A DNA stretch of 64,000 bases from Rhabditoides inermis (GCA_963966185.1 CAWZYM010000283.1:320001-384000), one strand, 5' to 3'. Positions 21,807 to 33,302 are shown, numbered from the stretch's first letter. Made by a program: numbers and translations. The notes: a model not told the origin generated them from the sequence alone.

Positions 21807-22737
21807 TGGAGAGATGTGATGCTCACATGCTCCAGAAATGCTCTTATGAAGCACTCGTTTGCATTGCATATTTATATGACTATGTGATGTTATTGAAATT
21901 GAATTCACGATCGGTTTCGTTTTGACACAAATCATGAACAACGTTACGAAAAGATTAGAAATCATATGCTGGATTTGATCGAAATACAAATTCGAGAAAA
22001 AGCGGTGTGAAATGTAGTGAGAACTCCCGCCATTGAGCGGGAAGCTTTTTTTCATCACGCACTCCATCAGCACTACAAAATGTTATTTTTACGAATTGTT
22101 TTCATGCATTATAACTTATAAATTTCTGCGTTTTACATGCTCATTCACGGGACTGTCGTAGTAATTTTTACAACTTTCGATAGCACATGTCGTTGTAGTG
22201 TAGTGGTAACATTTTTCACGTTGTACTACGTTGTAGTGTAGTGGTAACTATTCACTATTCACGGGCCATTCGGTTCGATTCCCGCTACGTGCCATCGGTT
22301 CATACATGTTCTAGATTAGGCATTTCGAAGAAACTCGGTAATTAAATTCTAAACGCCCTAGAATACCCTAGAATAACGACAATTAGAGGGTTCACGTACA
22401 ACATGTTGTTCAAAAGTCTACGTGACCTATACTCACACTTTTCAAAATTCCCAAAGGCAATTATTTGTCAGACACAAACGAAAAACGATTAAACTCGACT
22501 TCCCCTGTGATGATTTCGAACGTATTTTATCGCTCGAGCAACTCCTTCAAAACTTCGTATTGTAGCGTCGTGTCGTGCAGTTTGTGTCATTGTTTTCATT
22601 GTCGTCTTTGTCATACGTATTTGTACAAACAAAACAAGAGAAAAATGTATTCTTCAGTTTTTTTTCTCGGAAATCGAGATAGTATCATAAACAGTATCAT
22701 AAACACTGTAAATGCTTCATTATGATTTCAGAGCCTG
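21807..22737. other. intergenic between LBP gene 2 and membrane-protein copy 2
   Basis: Contains the tRNA-like sequence at 22190-22296 and otherwise nothing recognised. Confidence 0.5.
22190..22296 (+). pseudogene. tRNA-like relic with duplicated A box
   Basis: GTTGTAGTGTAGTGGTAAC (A-box like) occurs twice, 36 bp apart, followed by a perfect B box GGTTCGATTCC. The T stem does not pair well and no clean cloverleaf forms, so this is a tRNA pseudogene or SINE head rather than a working tRNA. Confidence 0.5.
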
Positions 22738-24520
22738 ATGGATCATGTAATAATCGTCTACAACTGCGCCGTCGCTCTCACTACGATTGTTCTCGGCATT
22801 TTAGCACTGACCGCATCCTACAACATTTCCCTGTCAAAGGTTTTTTTGATTAGTTGCAGATTCCATAAACTGTAATTAACCTCAGGCCATGCCAATATAC
22901 GACATCGTGGCCGTATTAGTTTTCCTCGACGTTTTTGATAGAACCGTTTTCGTGATTCATGATGTTTCCAGCTACATCCTGCAGCAGTCGATCGCAAGTT
23001 TGTCTTTTCACATTTTTTTCTTTAAAAAAAAGTTTTGGGTCGCTTCTGGACCGAGGTTCTCGTGTTCGTTCGAAATGTCCACTGGTTTCTGCAAGAGCTC
23101 GTGATTCCCACCATTGCTATCATCATAGTCATAGTCATCGTTTGGCCGTTGAAGTTTAGGTACGGTTTATTTTATCAGCTTGATTTGTTTTTGAAAGCCA
23201 GCATGATTAAGAATGCCCGGAGTGTACATGTACACTCTAAATTTCAAAGTTGAGTTAGCACTAGGATGTGAAAAAAAACTGATCAAAATGATACACTTCT
23301 GTCAATACAACTATGTGTCTGAGATACCTCTAAGTCTGTGTAAAGTTCTGTTGAACATTGAAAATTGGCACCAATTGGCACCAATTTTTGCATTTTGACA
23401 CATTTTGCGCTCAATTTTTATCGATTTACCGCCATTTTCACCAAATAGTTATACTGGCGAAACTGCATCGTAGCTGTGACCTTTTCAGAAAGATCGAGCG
23501 TCGGCACTACCTCTTCACCATCCTTGTCAATTTCCTCATCTCCGTTCTGTTCACTGCTCCTCTCTATACCAGCTGTTGTTCAATGATATTCGTTGTCAGC
23601 GAGGGCGGGTACTGGTCGCTCGATCCATCCATGCCTGGCACCACAGCCTACATCATATTCAACAAAGCCGCTACGGTGAACTATGATACCATCTTTGCCT
23701 TCGTGGACTCTCACCTTTCAGTGTGTAACGCTCGGCATTGCTGCTCTCATGGTTTTGATTATACTTGCGAAATTGAAGTCGAGGAAGAAGGTGCAGTCAG
23801 GTCAGCATTAAAGCTCGAAGCCGCTCGCAAGATTTTTTCGGCCAAACCTAATTGTAAAACGGCGGAAAAAGTTGTTTGCTTGAGAGGCTTAAAGGAAATG
23901 TACACTCTGAATTTCGAAGTTGAGTTAGCATCAGGATGTTAAAATATGTCATAAATAACGTACTTTCGCATAGATAAGTTATGCTCAAGTCGCCTTGAAG
24001 TTTGTGTAACGCTCGAATACGCTCTTTTTAGAGAAACGTGTTGATGATGGTTTTTCCAACTTCCCGCCATTTGCGACATATGGTCCATTGGCAAAAGTGT
24101 ATTATTTTTGACAATTTTCACATTCCGATGCTAACTCAAATTCGAAATTCAGAGTGTACACTCCATTTAAGAAAGGCTACTTGCCTTTTTTCAGATGTTG
24201 AAATGACTAACCACTCTGTGAGCCATACAGTACTCAAAAAGCGCCGGAAATCACAGTCATCGCAACGCCGGCTTTTGCTTGGATTCATTTACATATTCAC
24301 GATAATGACCGTCAGAAGCGTCATATTCAACGTTTTCAATGAGTAGGGGTTTTCACAGACTTGACACATTTGAGAAACGATTTTCAGTCAGTGGTGGGTG
24401 GTATACGCAAGACTACCGACGGAAGCACTCTTCCACACAAAATGGAGCATTTACATTCTAACTGCCACTAACATGGGTCGATCTGCTAAAGCCGTGCTCG
24501 AAAAGTTGTTTCGTTGCTGA
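22738..24520 (+). CDS. multi-pass membrane (serpentine-receptor-like) family, copy 2
   Basis: Exons 22738-22839, 22886-22997, 23033-23159, 23489-23675, 23722-23800, 24195-24342, 24388-24520; 295 aa, no internal stop. It begins MDHVIIVYNCAVALTTIVLG (membrane segment 1), then YDIVAVLVFLDVFDRTVF, IPTIAIIIVIVIVWPLKF, YLFTILVNFLISVLFTAPLY, IAALMVLIILAKLK, LLLGFIYIFTIMTV, and ends in SIYILTATNM with a short cytoplasmic tail (KLFRC). The exon 3 acceptor has moved six bases upstream (AAAG before TTTTGG) because the ancestral CAG is gone; the frame is kept. Introns 3 and 5 hold TTAA-type MITE copies. The most likely role is a nematode chemosensory receptor at the cell surface; the ligand and class are unknown. 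Confidence 0.75.
23213..23470. mobile_element. MITE family T, truncated copy in intron 3 of membrane-protein copy 2
   Basis: Starts near TTAA with GGAGTGTACATGTACACTC and matches the MITE at 15048-15355 through GTTGAACATTGAAAATTGGC and TTTTGCGCTCAATTTT. The right inverted end is missing. Confidence 0.8.
23893..24168. mobile_element. MITE family T, copy in intron 5 of membrane-protein copy 2
   Basis: TTAA flanks (about 23889-23892 and 24169-24172). Inverted ends share GTACACTC and GAAGTTGAGTTAGCATC; the centre differs from copy 1. Confidence 0.82.
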
Positions 24521-25280
24521 CTTCACTGCTATGCACGATTCTTTGTTCAAGACTCAAGAAATCACTCGAGAGAATGAAATCCTTCAACCTTTATTTTTTC
24601 GTGATCAATACGTCAATACGCCAATAAAGCACCAGTGGTTCCATCGAGATGTTAGTTTGTCGTGATCAGCACAAATCAGTTACGCAAGTATTATATACCG
24701 TGATACAGGCCAAGGAATAGTTCCACTACAACTCTGCGCGAATCCCAGTGCTTTTGCAAATTCCGCGCGAAACTTGGCATGTCTATCGAGTTTCACCCGC
24801 CTTGCACTCACTCTTGCGCTAATGGCTGCAACAAATTTGTCCAACCATCTACTTCGAAAATAGAGATTTCGATGCTGCAAATTAACTATGATAAACTAGA
24901 TAATTAGAAATCAAATGTGTATTTCAACATTGGGAAAGATCGTCACCAGCCGTAGGTCTAGTCTAGTCTAGTCTACTCGCCCGTCTCTAAGTGAATAAAC
25001 ATGCGAACATGTAAACACTGTTCGAGTACATATTACTTTCACTGACTGCACTCCTTTGTGAGTGAAACTCGTGTATCAAAGGATTATTGTTGAAAGAGAG
25101 GGGAGTGGTGACCGAAAACTGTAATTGGATTGTAAACACGCAACTTCGATCGTGTATTTGATCGTTTTCGAGTAACAATAGTGTGATTGAGTGTTCACCA
25201 CTGAAACTGACGTGATTGTTTTGTTTTGTTCTTGACACATGGCTATTCTTTTTATCTTCATTTTAACTCAGTTTCAGAAC
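24521..25280. other. intergenic between copies 2 and 3
   Basis: Contains (TCTAG)n-like repeats near 24957-24975 and otherwise no feature I can support. Confidence 0.5.
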
Positions 25281-26561
25281 ATGGATCACTTAATATTCGT
25301 CTATAAATGTGCGGTGGCAATCACTACAATCGTTCTCGGAACACTGGCGCTTGTCGCTATGCACAATATCTCCTTGTGCAGGGTTCATAAACTCGTGCTC
25401 AGTCAAACATGAACGAAATCTTCAGACGATGCCAGTCTATAGTATTATCGGTGTCCTGGTTTTCCTTGATGTTTTCGAAAGAACCATTTTCTTCATCCAC
25501 GATGTTCCAAGTTACATTTTGCAGGATTCAATTGCAGGTTGGTTGTTAGTTGATTTCAATGTTAAAAATTCAATTCAGGTCCTTTCTGGACGAATATTCT
25601 CGTCTTCATCCAAAACATTCACTGGTTTCTGCAAGAACTCGAAGTACCCACGATCTCTGTTATAATAACAATATCTGTAGTATGGCCATTGAAGTTTAGG
25701 TAATTGTTTTATTTAGTGATTCCCCTAATATTCGCATACTGCCAGTACGATTTCCGTTTTCAGAAAGATCGAGTGGCGGCATTACCTCTTCACAATCCTG
25801 GTCAATTTCCTCATCTCCGTTCTGTTCACAGCTCCCCTATTCACCAGTTGTTGTGCTATGATATTTGTTGTGGCCGGGGACGCTGCTTGGACGATCGACC
25901 CATCCACGCCGGGGGCCAGCTCATTTACCGCGTTCAACCAAGCTGTTACAGTGAGTAATTCATCAGAAGAGTACATCACACAAATGAAATACGTGTGTAG
26001 TGCTCATTGAGCGCCGCGCTGAGTTTGTAGTAAAAACATTTTAAAAAAAATCTTTTGAAAAATATGATTTTTGGTGCACAATGAGCTCCGCCCTAACACA
26101 TGCTAACGTATTTCAGTTTGGAACACTTGGCGTTGCTGCGATCATGGTTTTAATAATTGCCGCGAAATTGGAGCGAAGGGAAAAGAAGCTTTCAGGTGAA
26201 TATATGATAGTCAAAACAAAAGTGATACTAAATATTCAGAAATTGCGAGTCAGTCTATCAGCAACCGTTTTACGCATCGACAGAGAGCTAACTCGTCTCA
26301 ACGCCGCCTTCTGCTTGGCTTCATTTATATATTCGTTGTCATTTTTACGAATAGCATTCTTTTCAATGTTCTTGCAAGGTTTTTTTATACAAATTATCAA
26401 ATTATCAAATACAAATCATAGTTTTCAGTCAGTGGTGGGTAGTGTACGCAAAGCTACCGTTGGAAACACTCTTCCACACTAAATGGAGCATTTACATTCT
26501 CACCGCCACCAATATGGATCATTCTGTGAAAGCTGTACTGAATAAAATAATCTGTTGCTGA
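25281..26561 (+). CDS. multi-pass membrane (serpentine-receptor-like) family, copy 3
   Basis: Exons 25281-25382, 25426-25537, 25579-25699, 25764-25950, 26117-26195, 26240-26378, 26429-26561; 290 aa, no disruption. The order of hydrophobic segments is the same as copy 2: MDHLIFVYKCAVAITTIVLG, IIGVLVFLDVFERTIFF, ISVIITISVVWPLKF, YLFTILVNFLISVLFTAPLF, VAAIMVLIIAAKLE and LLLGFIYIFVVIFTNSIL. The loop after segment 4 has TSCCAMIFVVAGDAAW, with two cysteines that may form a disulphide. It lacks the Lys seen at the end of exon 1 in other copies (LCR for LSK). Basic residues after segments 3 and 5 (KFRKIEWRH, KLERREKK) suggest those loops face the cytoplasm. Confidence 0.77.
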
Positions 26562-27529
26562 TTTTATTGCATGCATTATTCTCATTCTTTGTTTGAAAAC
26601 ATAAATTGCCACAAATTGAAAATAACAATTATAATTTATACTACTTACACAATGTTTTCTGTTTGTTAATTCAATGTGTAAGTTTGAACCAAACAAATAT
26701 ACACGAAATTTATCTGAAACTCTTTTTATTATGGTTTCAAAAAACGTTTTCTCGTGCTAGTCTATATACGGGCCATATGCTAGTCCTCTGTTACTAATTA
26801 GATATAGATTACATCATCATCATCATCATCATCATCATCACCCTTCCAATGATGTAGTGAATATAATCGAAGGAAAACGGCTGCTTTAATAATAATTCAT
26901 AAGACACAGTCGAATATTTTGTGGTCTTCTTTCATAAGGTGCATGTTATGCGATGCTATGATTATAACAGTTGTTGCAATCCAGTCAATCCAGTAATAAA
27001 CGTAGTTCAAATGTTCTTAAACTATGGGAGTGGATTATATCGTGTTCACTCTTCAAGGTTTGCGTAAATTGGTACTTTAACCTTCAAGTTCGTTATAATT
27101 ATGTCAATAATTATATATTTTTGAACCATTGGTTCCATCGACCATCGAGTTTTTAGTTTGACGTTAACCAAAACATATCAATATAATGAGGTAGTATAGA
27201 CTTAGTGCGTGTGTTAATATCTCACCCTCACCTCAAAAATAGATCACAAAGAGAACAAGGTGGAAAAGGAACATGTCAACACTGTGACTTTCAATTAATT
27301 TCAATAACTTCCGCCGCGATTACTGCACTCTTTGGGAGAAACTTGTGTACTTTACTTTAAGGACTTGAGAGGGAAAGAGAACAACTTGACAATGTGTTCT
27401 AGGCACGTGACTTCCACACAGTATGTTGTCGTATCGGAGTAACTCTCGTTTCGCCTCTTCTAAGATCGCATACTCACCGAAACCACCGACGGCGTAAATT
27501 CGTGTTAAATTCTCACTCGATTTCAGAAC
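26562..27529. other. intergenic with relic of the V-ATPase 3' end
   Basis: 26580-26810 resembles 38660-38925, the DNA after membrane-protein copy 6. It continues into a decayed match to the last V-ATPase exon (about 26812-26880, minus) interrupted by an (ATC)n run. The rest has no feature I can name. Confidence 0.55.
26812..26880 (-). pseudogene. relic of the terminal exon of V-ATPase subunit a
   Basis: On the plus strand, ATATAGATTA, CCCTTCC, AATGATG and TCGAAGGAAAACGGCT appear in the same order and spacing as at 38920-38976, where they form the end of the V-ATPase gene. A (CAT)n expansion replaces part of it. The flanking DNA matches too, so this is a segmental-duplication scar. Confidence 0.5.
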
Positions 27530-28838
27530 ATGGAATACATTATTTTGGTCTATAAATGTGTGGTGGCAATCACTACAATTGTTCTTGGAACACTAGCGCT
27601 TGTTGCAATGTATCAAATATCCTTGTCCAAGGTTCTTACATTTGTGACTTGTGAGAGATCAAATATGAACGAATGTTTCAGACGATGCCAGTTTATAATA
27701 TCGTTGGCTTTCTAGTTTTGCTTGATATTTTTGAGAGAACCATGTTCTTCATTCACGATCTTCCCAGTTGCATCTTGCAACAGTCAATTGCAGGTTCGTT
27801 GGTAGTTAATTTCACCATTCAATAAATCAGTCTAGGTCCTTTCTGGACAAATTTCCTCGTGTTTATTAAAAACATTCACTGGTTTCTGCAAGAGCTCGAA
27901 GTACCCACGATCTCTATCATAATAACGATAGCTGTAGTAAGGCCAGTGAAGTTCAGGTACAATCATAGCCACATTCATTTCACTACACGTTGCTGCAGAC
28001 ATATCGAGCGGCGGCATTACTTTTTCACAATTCTTGTCAATTTTCTTATCTCGGCTGCGTTCACAGCTCCTCTTTTCACCGACTGTTGTGCTATGATATT
28101 TGTTGTGGCTGAAGACGCATGTTGGACGATCGACAGCTCCCGGCCAGGAGCCAGCGCTTACGCCTCATTCAACGAAGCTGCTACGGTGAATAAGGACATT
28201 ATCAGAAGAATGTGATGCACACAAATCAAGAACGCAGCCATATAGTGAACATTGGGGCAAATACCGGGCAAACACTTAAGTAGAGGCCATGCTCAGAAAT
28301 ATCTCCAAGACAAACGTAGTCACAGAATCTTAAAGTCAGGAACAATTTTCAAAAGTCTTGTTATACACCTAGTTCATCTAGTACATGTTTTGGAACCTAC
28401 TAATGTTGACTACTAATGTTCATGTATTTCAGCTTGTCACACTCGGCGTTGCTGCGTTCATGGTTTCGATAATTGCCGTGAAAATGCGGCGAAGAAATAA
28501 GAAACTGGGTGAATCAATGATATTGTCTGATTAGGAGTAATACATTACTTTCAGAAATGGCGAGTCAGTCTGTTACCAATGTTTTCACCCAGCGACAGAA
28601 AACGAACTCATCTCAACGTCTTCTGTTTTTTTTATTGTTGGTATTGCGTTTATCTCACTACTCATAGAGAGTAACGAGGATATAGCCGTACCAATTGTTC
28701 TCAGCCGAAAACAAGACAGAGCCTTGGATTATAACGACTGTGAGAACTAGATTAGTTCAACCAACGTGCTATATAAGCACGCTAGTCGATAAAAACAACT
28801 GTTAGTAGGATAAAACACCGTCTCCGACGGTCACAAAT

Positions 28839-31800
28839 TCACAGATTCTTGACAGCACGCTTGAACGACTGTTTGGTCTCCTCCAATACAGCCTTCTCCG
28901 GTAGGGCATTCCATAGCCTTCTCAACTCGTTCACCGGGTAGTCGTGCAATCTCGCACTTGTCACCACAGGCTCCATCACTCTCAGTGAGTGGCCACCGCG
29001 TGCTGTCCTTCTCACTCCGCTGTCCGACACCAGGACCAGCATTCCATCTGGAGGGGCTCTCACTCCGTGCACATAATTCCACATGAGCACCCTCCTTCTC
29101 TCGCTCACGGTCTTCTTTACCGTATTCCACTTGGCCTTCTCTAGCACTCGGTCATCCGATGACGTGAAATCATTCTGCACCAGCCTCGCTGCATGCACAT
29201 TCACTCTTTCGAGTCTTGCCCTGTCCGTCTCGTTTGCAGGAAACCATCCTTCTGCTGCATATAGCAGTCCTGGCTCAATACACGCCTTGTACACTTTCTC
29301 GAGGGCGCTTCGAGGAGCCCACTTCCTCATAGTTCGCACCAAAGCACCAATGGCTTGGCGAGCCTTCGTCACTCTCTCAGCCACGTGACCACTGAAGTTC
29401 ATCAGAGGATCAATTGCCACTCCGAGATACTTGTACTGGCTAGTGCACTCGAGCTCTGTTCCACCAATGTGCAGATTTACCTCGAAATCTGGTTCCTTCT
29501 CATACACTCCCATTCGAATCACCTTGCACTTTCCCGCATTCAGCTTCATTCCCATCTCTGAGAAGAGCCCACTCAGTTTCTCCACATCTTCTTGTGCATT
29601 CTCCTTGTCTCTATCGGTAAGATACCGAAAGACATACACCGTATCGTCGGCGTATTGAACAATGCGCGCCCCTTCATTCAATTGTATCGACCCCACACGA
29701 TTCACATAACAATTGAATAGAAGTGGTCCTAGGATACTTCCCTGCGGAACTCCACTTACAACCTCCTTCTCTTCACTCAGAGTCCCGTTCACTCGCACTC
29801 GCATCCTCCTGTTAGACAGATAATCTTTCATCAATCTGAGGTACGAATCGGCAAGGTTGAATTCATGTCTTAGCACATTTACCAAATGTCCAAGAGGGAT
29901 CGTATCGAATGCTTTCGAAATATCGAAAAACACTGCAACAGCCCGAGCAGCCTTCCTCTTACAACTCTGCAGGCACTCGCTCATTCCATACTGGAAACTC
30001 AGTACCGCATCCACAGTGCTCCTTCCCTTCCTGAATCCGAACTGATTCGGAGATAGCTTCCGGTCAACCTCTCCAACCATCATTCCAAACACGTACTCTT
30101 CTGCCATCTTGCTCACAATAGGAAGCAGTGACACCGGTCGGAAATCGACTGGGTGCTGTGGGTGTTCCACTTTCTGAATGGGTGATATCACCGCTTCCTT
30201 CCATCCCCGAGGGAACTTCTCCTCGTGTAGACACCGATTGATCATAGCCACGATTGGCGCAGTCAATGGTTTCACACACCTCTTCAACAACCGCACAGTT
30301 ATTCCATCTATTCCACTCGCCTTCTGCTCGGATGCCTCTCGTATGTACTTCTCCACAAACTCTCTCGAGCAGGGAGGAATTCTCTCCGCATCCGATGCAA
30401 TCTCCGGCATCTCACTTTCCATTGTGTTTCCAACCTTGACAAACTGCTCCATGAGCATGTCTGCCTTCTGCTGATCTGACACAGCCTTCTTTCCATTCGA
30501 GTCAGTCAGATCGGGGATTTCCGTGCCCTTCGTTTTTCCTGTCAGACACTCAATAGTCTTCCAGAAATCTGTAGGACTCTCCACAGAGGCAAATTTCTTA
30601 TCAAAGAAATTCTTCTTTTCGTTGGCTGTCTCTTTAGCCAGCTGTTTTCGAGCATGTCTAAACGCAGCTTTTGCCTCGCTGTCTCCCCTTTCCTTGCTCA
30701 ACTTGTGCAGTGCGTCTTTCCGCCGCTGCAAGGTCTTGACACTCTCGCTCATCCACTCGCACCCTCTTCTCCTGCGGAATGTTTTGAGCGGTATCCACTT
30801 CTGCATACCCGCTTTAACCACATTCACAAACTTTCTCCACATGTCATCAATCGACAGACTCCTATCCTCTATCCACTCACATCGCACTTCTTTTCCAAGA
30901 AACTCTATCAGACCCGTCCAGTTTGCTTTCTTGAAATCGTAGCCCTTCACTGGCCTCTCCTTTCGATTCTCGCATCGAATGCATGTGTCAACCATAATGG
31001 GTTCATGTTCTTTCTCGACAGGAGCGAGGTGCTTCACTCCAGCTATCCTCACTCGCCTGCTCACCATCATAATATCAATCAATCGGTTTCGATGTGTCAC
31101 GTGTGAAACAACTTGTTGCATCGAGTGTTCAGCGCACACCTCCTTGAGGTTCGCCGACTCACTATTGTTCCAACACACATTCATATCTCCTCCGATAATC
31201 ACATCCATCGATGTATCTCTCTGAGATAACCACGAGTCCAGCTCATCCACAAACTCCTCAATCTTAGCTGCCGACATAGCTCTAGTCGGGCTACGGTAGA
31301 CCGAGGCCACCACGAACTGACTCCTTTTCTCTCCCCTGCACCTCACAGCCACCAATTCCAAAGAAGTCTCTTCCCTCACCAACGAGGGTCGCAACGCACT
31401 GTTCACATACAGTGCCACTCCCCCTCCTCCCGCTGTCCGGTCCTTCCGAAACAGTTCATATCCAGCCACTTTCAGTTCTTTGCTCTCGATCCCATTGTCC
31501 AACTTCGTCTCTTGTACTCCAATAACATGCGGTTTGTACGTGTCCGCCACTCTCCTCAGATCGTCTATCTTTCCTCTCAATCCGTTGATGTTCAGTGATA
31601 TCATGCGTACACAATGGGGCTCACTCTCTCCCGTCTCTACCAGGACACTCTGCAGCACAGCTCGTTTCCCCTTAGGGCGAGTGAGTGGACTGTCAAAGAA
31701 GAGTCCATCGAGGTCGGGAAGCGTTGAGTGACTGCCATGCAGTTCACACTCAGAACACACCCATGACGTCATTCCCTCCTCAACCCTCTTTCTTTCTTCC

Positions 31801-31940
31801 CTCGTCATCCCCGTACACCTCCCATGTGTTTTGTTCCAGCATGTTGCACATGCAATCACATTCTCCCCCAAGTCACCCATACACACTGCACAACTTGCAC
31901 TTGTTCCCGGACCTTCTCCATTTCCATCCATTTTTTCCAT
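28839..31940 (-). CDS. LINE polyprotein: PHD finger, AP-like endonuclease, reverse transcriptase
   Basis: 1033 aa, uninterrupted. The N-terminus has a textbook C4HC3 PHD finger: C17, C20, C31, C34, H39, C42, C62, C65 (CAVCMGDLGENVIACATC, then WVCSEC). Next comes an apurinic-endonuclease-like domain (about 110-350) with SLNINGLRG, IGVQETKLD and IIGGDMNVCW. The reverse transcriptase (about 530-830) shows DFRPVSLLPIVSK, NQFGFRKGRSTVDA, FFDISKAFDTIP, GVPQGSILGPLLF and the catalytic YADDTV. The C-terminal region after RT has no RNase H motif. APE-type endonuclease plus this RT order suggests the Jockey/CR1 group; the exact clade needs a tree. The PHD finger could bind histone tails or act in ribonucleoprotein assembly, which is inference. 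Confidence 0.95.
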   Translation of the reverse strand: MEKMDGNGEGPGTSASCAVCMGDLGENVIACATCWNKTHGRCTGMTREERKRVEEGMTSWVCSECELHGSHSTLPDLDGLFFDSPLTRPKGKRAVLQSVLVETGESEPHCVRMISLNINGLRGKIDDLRRVADTYKPHVIGVQETKLDNGIESKELKVAGYELFRKDRTAGGGGVALYVNSALRPSLVREETSLELVAVRCRGEKRSQFVVASVYRSPTRAMSAAKIEEFVDELDSWLSQRDTSMDVIIGGDMNVCWNNSESANLKEVCAEHSMQQVVSHVTHRNRLIDIMMVSRRVRIAGVKHLAPVEKEHEPIMVDTCIRCENRKERPVKGYDFKKANWTGLIEFLGKEVRCEWIEDRSLSIDDMWRKFVNVVKAGMQKWIPLKTFRRRRGCEWMSESVKTLQRRKDALHKLSKERGDSEAKAAFRHARKQLAKETANEKKNFFDKKFASVESPTDFWKTIECLTGKTKGTEIPDLTDSNGKKAVSDQQKADMLMEQFVKVGNTMESEMPEIASDAERIPPCSREFVEKYIREASEQKASGIDGITVRLLKRCVKPLTAPIVAMINRCLHEEKFPRGWKEAVISPIQKVEHPQHPVDFRPVSLLPIVSKMAEEYVFGMMVGEVDRKLSPNQFGFRKGRSTVDAVLSFQYGMSECLQSCKRKAARAVAVFFDISKAFDTIPLGHLVNVLRHEFNLADSYLRLMKDYLSNRRMRVRVNGTLSEEKEVVSGVPQGSILGPLLFNCYVNRVGSIQLNEGARIVQYADDTVYVFRYLTDRDKENAQEDVEKLSGLFSEMGMKLNAGKCKVIRMGVYEKEPDFEVNLHIGGTELECTSQYKYLGVAIDPLMNFSGHVAERVTKARQAIGALVRTMRKWAPRSALEKVYKACIEPGLLYAAEGWFPANETDRARLERVNVHAARLVQNDFTSSDDRVLEKAKWNTVKKTVSERRRVLMWNYVHGVRAPPDGMLVLVSDSGVRRTARGGHSLRVMEPVVTSARLHDYPVNELRRLWNALPEKAVLEETKQSFKRAVKNL

Positions 31941-31963
31941 TACGCTCGCGTGCGTCGACGGCG

Positions 31964-32254
31964 GCAGGCAGGGGCGGTCCGCGCCTCCTCCTTATCAACT
32001 GGTATCACAGACCAGAGGGGATGCTGAGTGACCGGTGCGCACGCACACCTGGATCACACACACAGCAGAGCCACCTCTCCACACACAGAGAACAGACAAG
32101 ACTGACTCTCTCTCGCCAGGCAGGGGCCGTCCGCGCCTCCTCCTTATCAACTGGTATCACAGACCAGAGGGGATGCTGAGTGACCGGTGCGCACGCACAC
32201 CTGGATCACACACACAGCAGAGCCACCTCTCCACACACAGAGAACAGACAAGAC
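31964..32254 (-). repeat. LINE 5' UTR tandem monomers, 153-bp period
   Basis: The block starting CAGGCAGGGGC(G/C)GTCCGCGCC occurs at 31964 and again at 32117, nearly identical, with the second unit cut at 138 bp where the element ends. Tandem 5' monomers act as promoters in some LINEs, such as mouse L1; here that role is inferred. Confidence 0.9.
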
Positions 32255-32597
32255 TCTGTTCGGCTTCATTTACATATTTGTTGTCATTTGTACTAACAGC
32301 ATTCTCTTCAATGTTCTTGCAGAGTTGGTTTTTGACAAATTATCAAAATATCAAATGCAAATTATAATTTTCAGTCAGTGGTGGGTGGTGTACGCAAAGC
32401 TACCAATGGAAACACTCTTCCACACAAAATGGAGTATCTATATTCTAACCGCTACAGACATGGGCAAATCTGTGAAAGCCGTGCTCAAAAAAATGTTGTG
32501 TTATTGATATCACGGTTAATCAAATTCATTCCAACGTATTATTTCAACAGAACGGAAACAGAACTACATATCTTCTGAAAGTTGTAATCGTAGACAC

Positions 32598-33302
32598 TGT
32601 TCAGGGAGAATAGGGGTGGGGTGGTCCACTATAACCAAATAGCAACCAAACCCAACTCTACGCGATGTCTAGACAACCAAAAGAGACACGATTCGACGGA
32701 GGAATGATCGGAGCCTCCGCGAACCATAGTAAGCCCATATTACCAAAAAAGGATGTAAACACATTATAAGAAGAAGAGAGTTTACTGACAATAGAAGAAG
32801 GACCGCACGCCGGCGGGAGCACACAAAACAATGTCGGACACACGTCCACGACAGCAATACAAGGGAGCATTACTCCAAATCATAACACACACTAGTCGCA
32901 ACTAGGAAAATAAGGGACTACTGCATTCCGCCAGTATCCTGAACCCTACACGGGCAAAACCATGGAACGGTACCGACCTTACTCGAGCATCGCTATCACC
33001 GAACAATGAGACAATACGAAATGGAGGGGGCGGGGCTAGAATTCGGAGCGTGTGGCGTCTCCGCGCAGGTGTGTGGCGAGTGTGTGGAAGACGAGGGTGG
33101 CCGAGTGGGCGAGGGAAGTGCCGGCTCCAGACAGGCACAGACGGGGCAGACGAATTCACGGCGCCGCTTCTTCTTCACATCCTTCATGCGAACAGCGACA
33201 GAGAGTACAGTATTCGCAGTACGGTATCATGTTGTTGTCACCGAGTGGTTGTCACATGGTCATAGTCAAGGTTATACGGTATCGGTCGTGGAATCCACGA
33301 CA
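32598..33302 (-). repeat. 3' LTR (element read on minus strand)
   Basis: 705 bp. The minus-strand start is TGTCGTGGATTCCACGACC, a small palindrome. Small open frames inside both LTRs are identical because of the repeat and are not genes. Confidence 0.93.

Larger units (their letters stand above)
28628..32254 (-). mobile_element. full-length LINE inserted in exon 6 of membrane-protein copy 4
   Basis: 3.6 kb on the minus strand with one long ORF (28839-31940), a 3' UTR with a GTGCTATATAAGCAC hairpin and a terminal A run (plus-strand T run at 28628), and a 5' UTR made of a 153-bp repeat. The target duplication is TCTGTT (28622-28627 and 32255-32260). Features fit target-primed reverse transcription. 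The intact ORF, poly(A) end and recognisable target duplication indicate recent activity. Confidence 0.93.
27530..32507 (+). pseudogene. multi-pass membrane family, copy 4, split by a LINE
   Basis: Exons 27530-27631, 27682-27793, 27836-27956, 27999-28185, 28433-28508, then exon 6 broken: 28555-28627 and 32261-32323, and exon 7 32375-32507. Apart from the insertion, the frames and splice sites are intact (MEYIILVYKCVVAITTIVLG; HYFFTILVNFLISAAFTAPL; SIYILTATDMGKSVKAV). A 3.6-kb minus-strand LINE interrupts exon 6 within the last core membrane segment (LL/FGFIYIFVV), with TCTGTT repeated on both sides. The rest of the gene has not decayed, so the hit is recent. If transcribed, it would give a protein truncated after segment 5. 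Confidence 0.8.

Noticed and set aside
29083..31224. Several plus-strand frames across 29-31 kb
   Set aside because: Antisense shadows of the LINE polyprotein.
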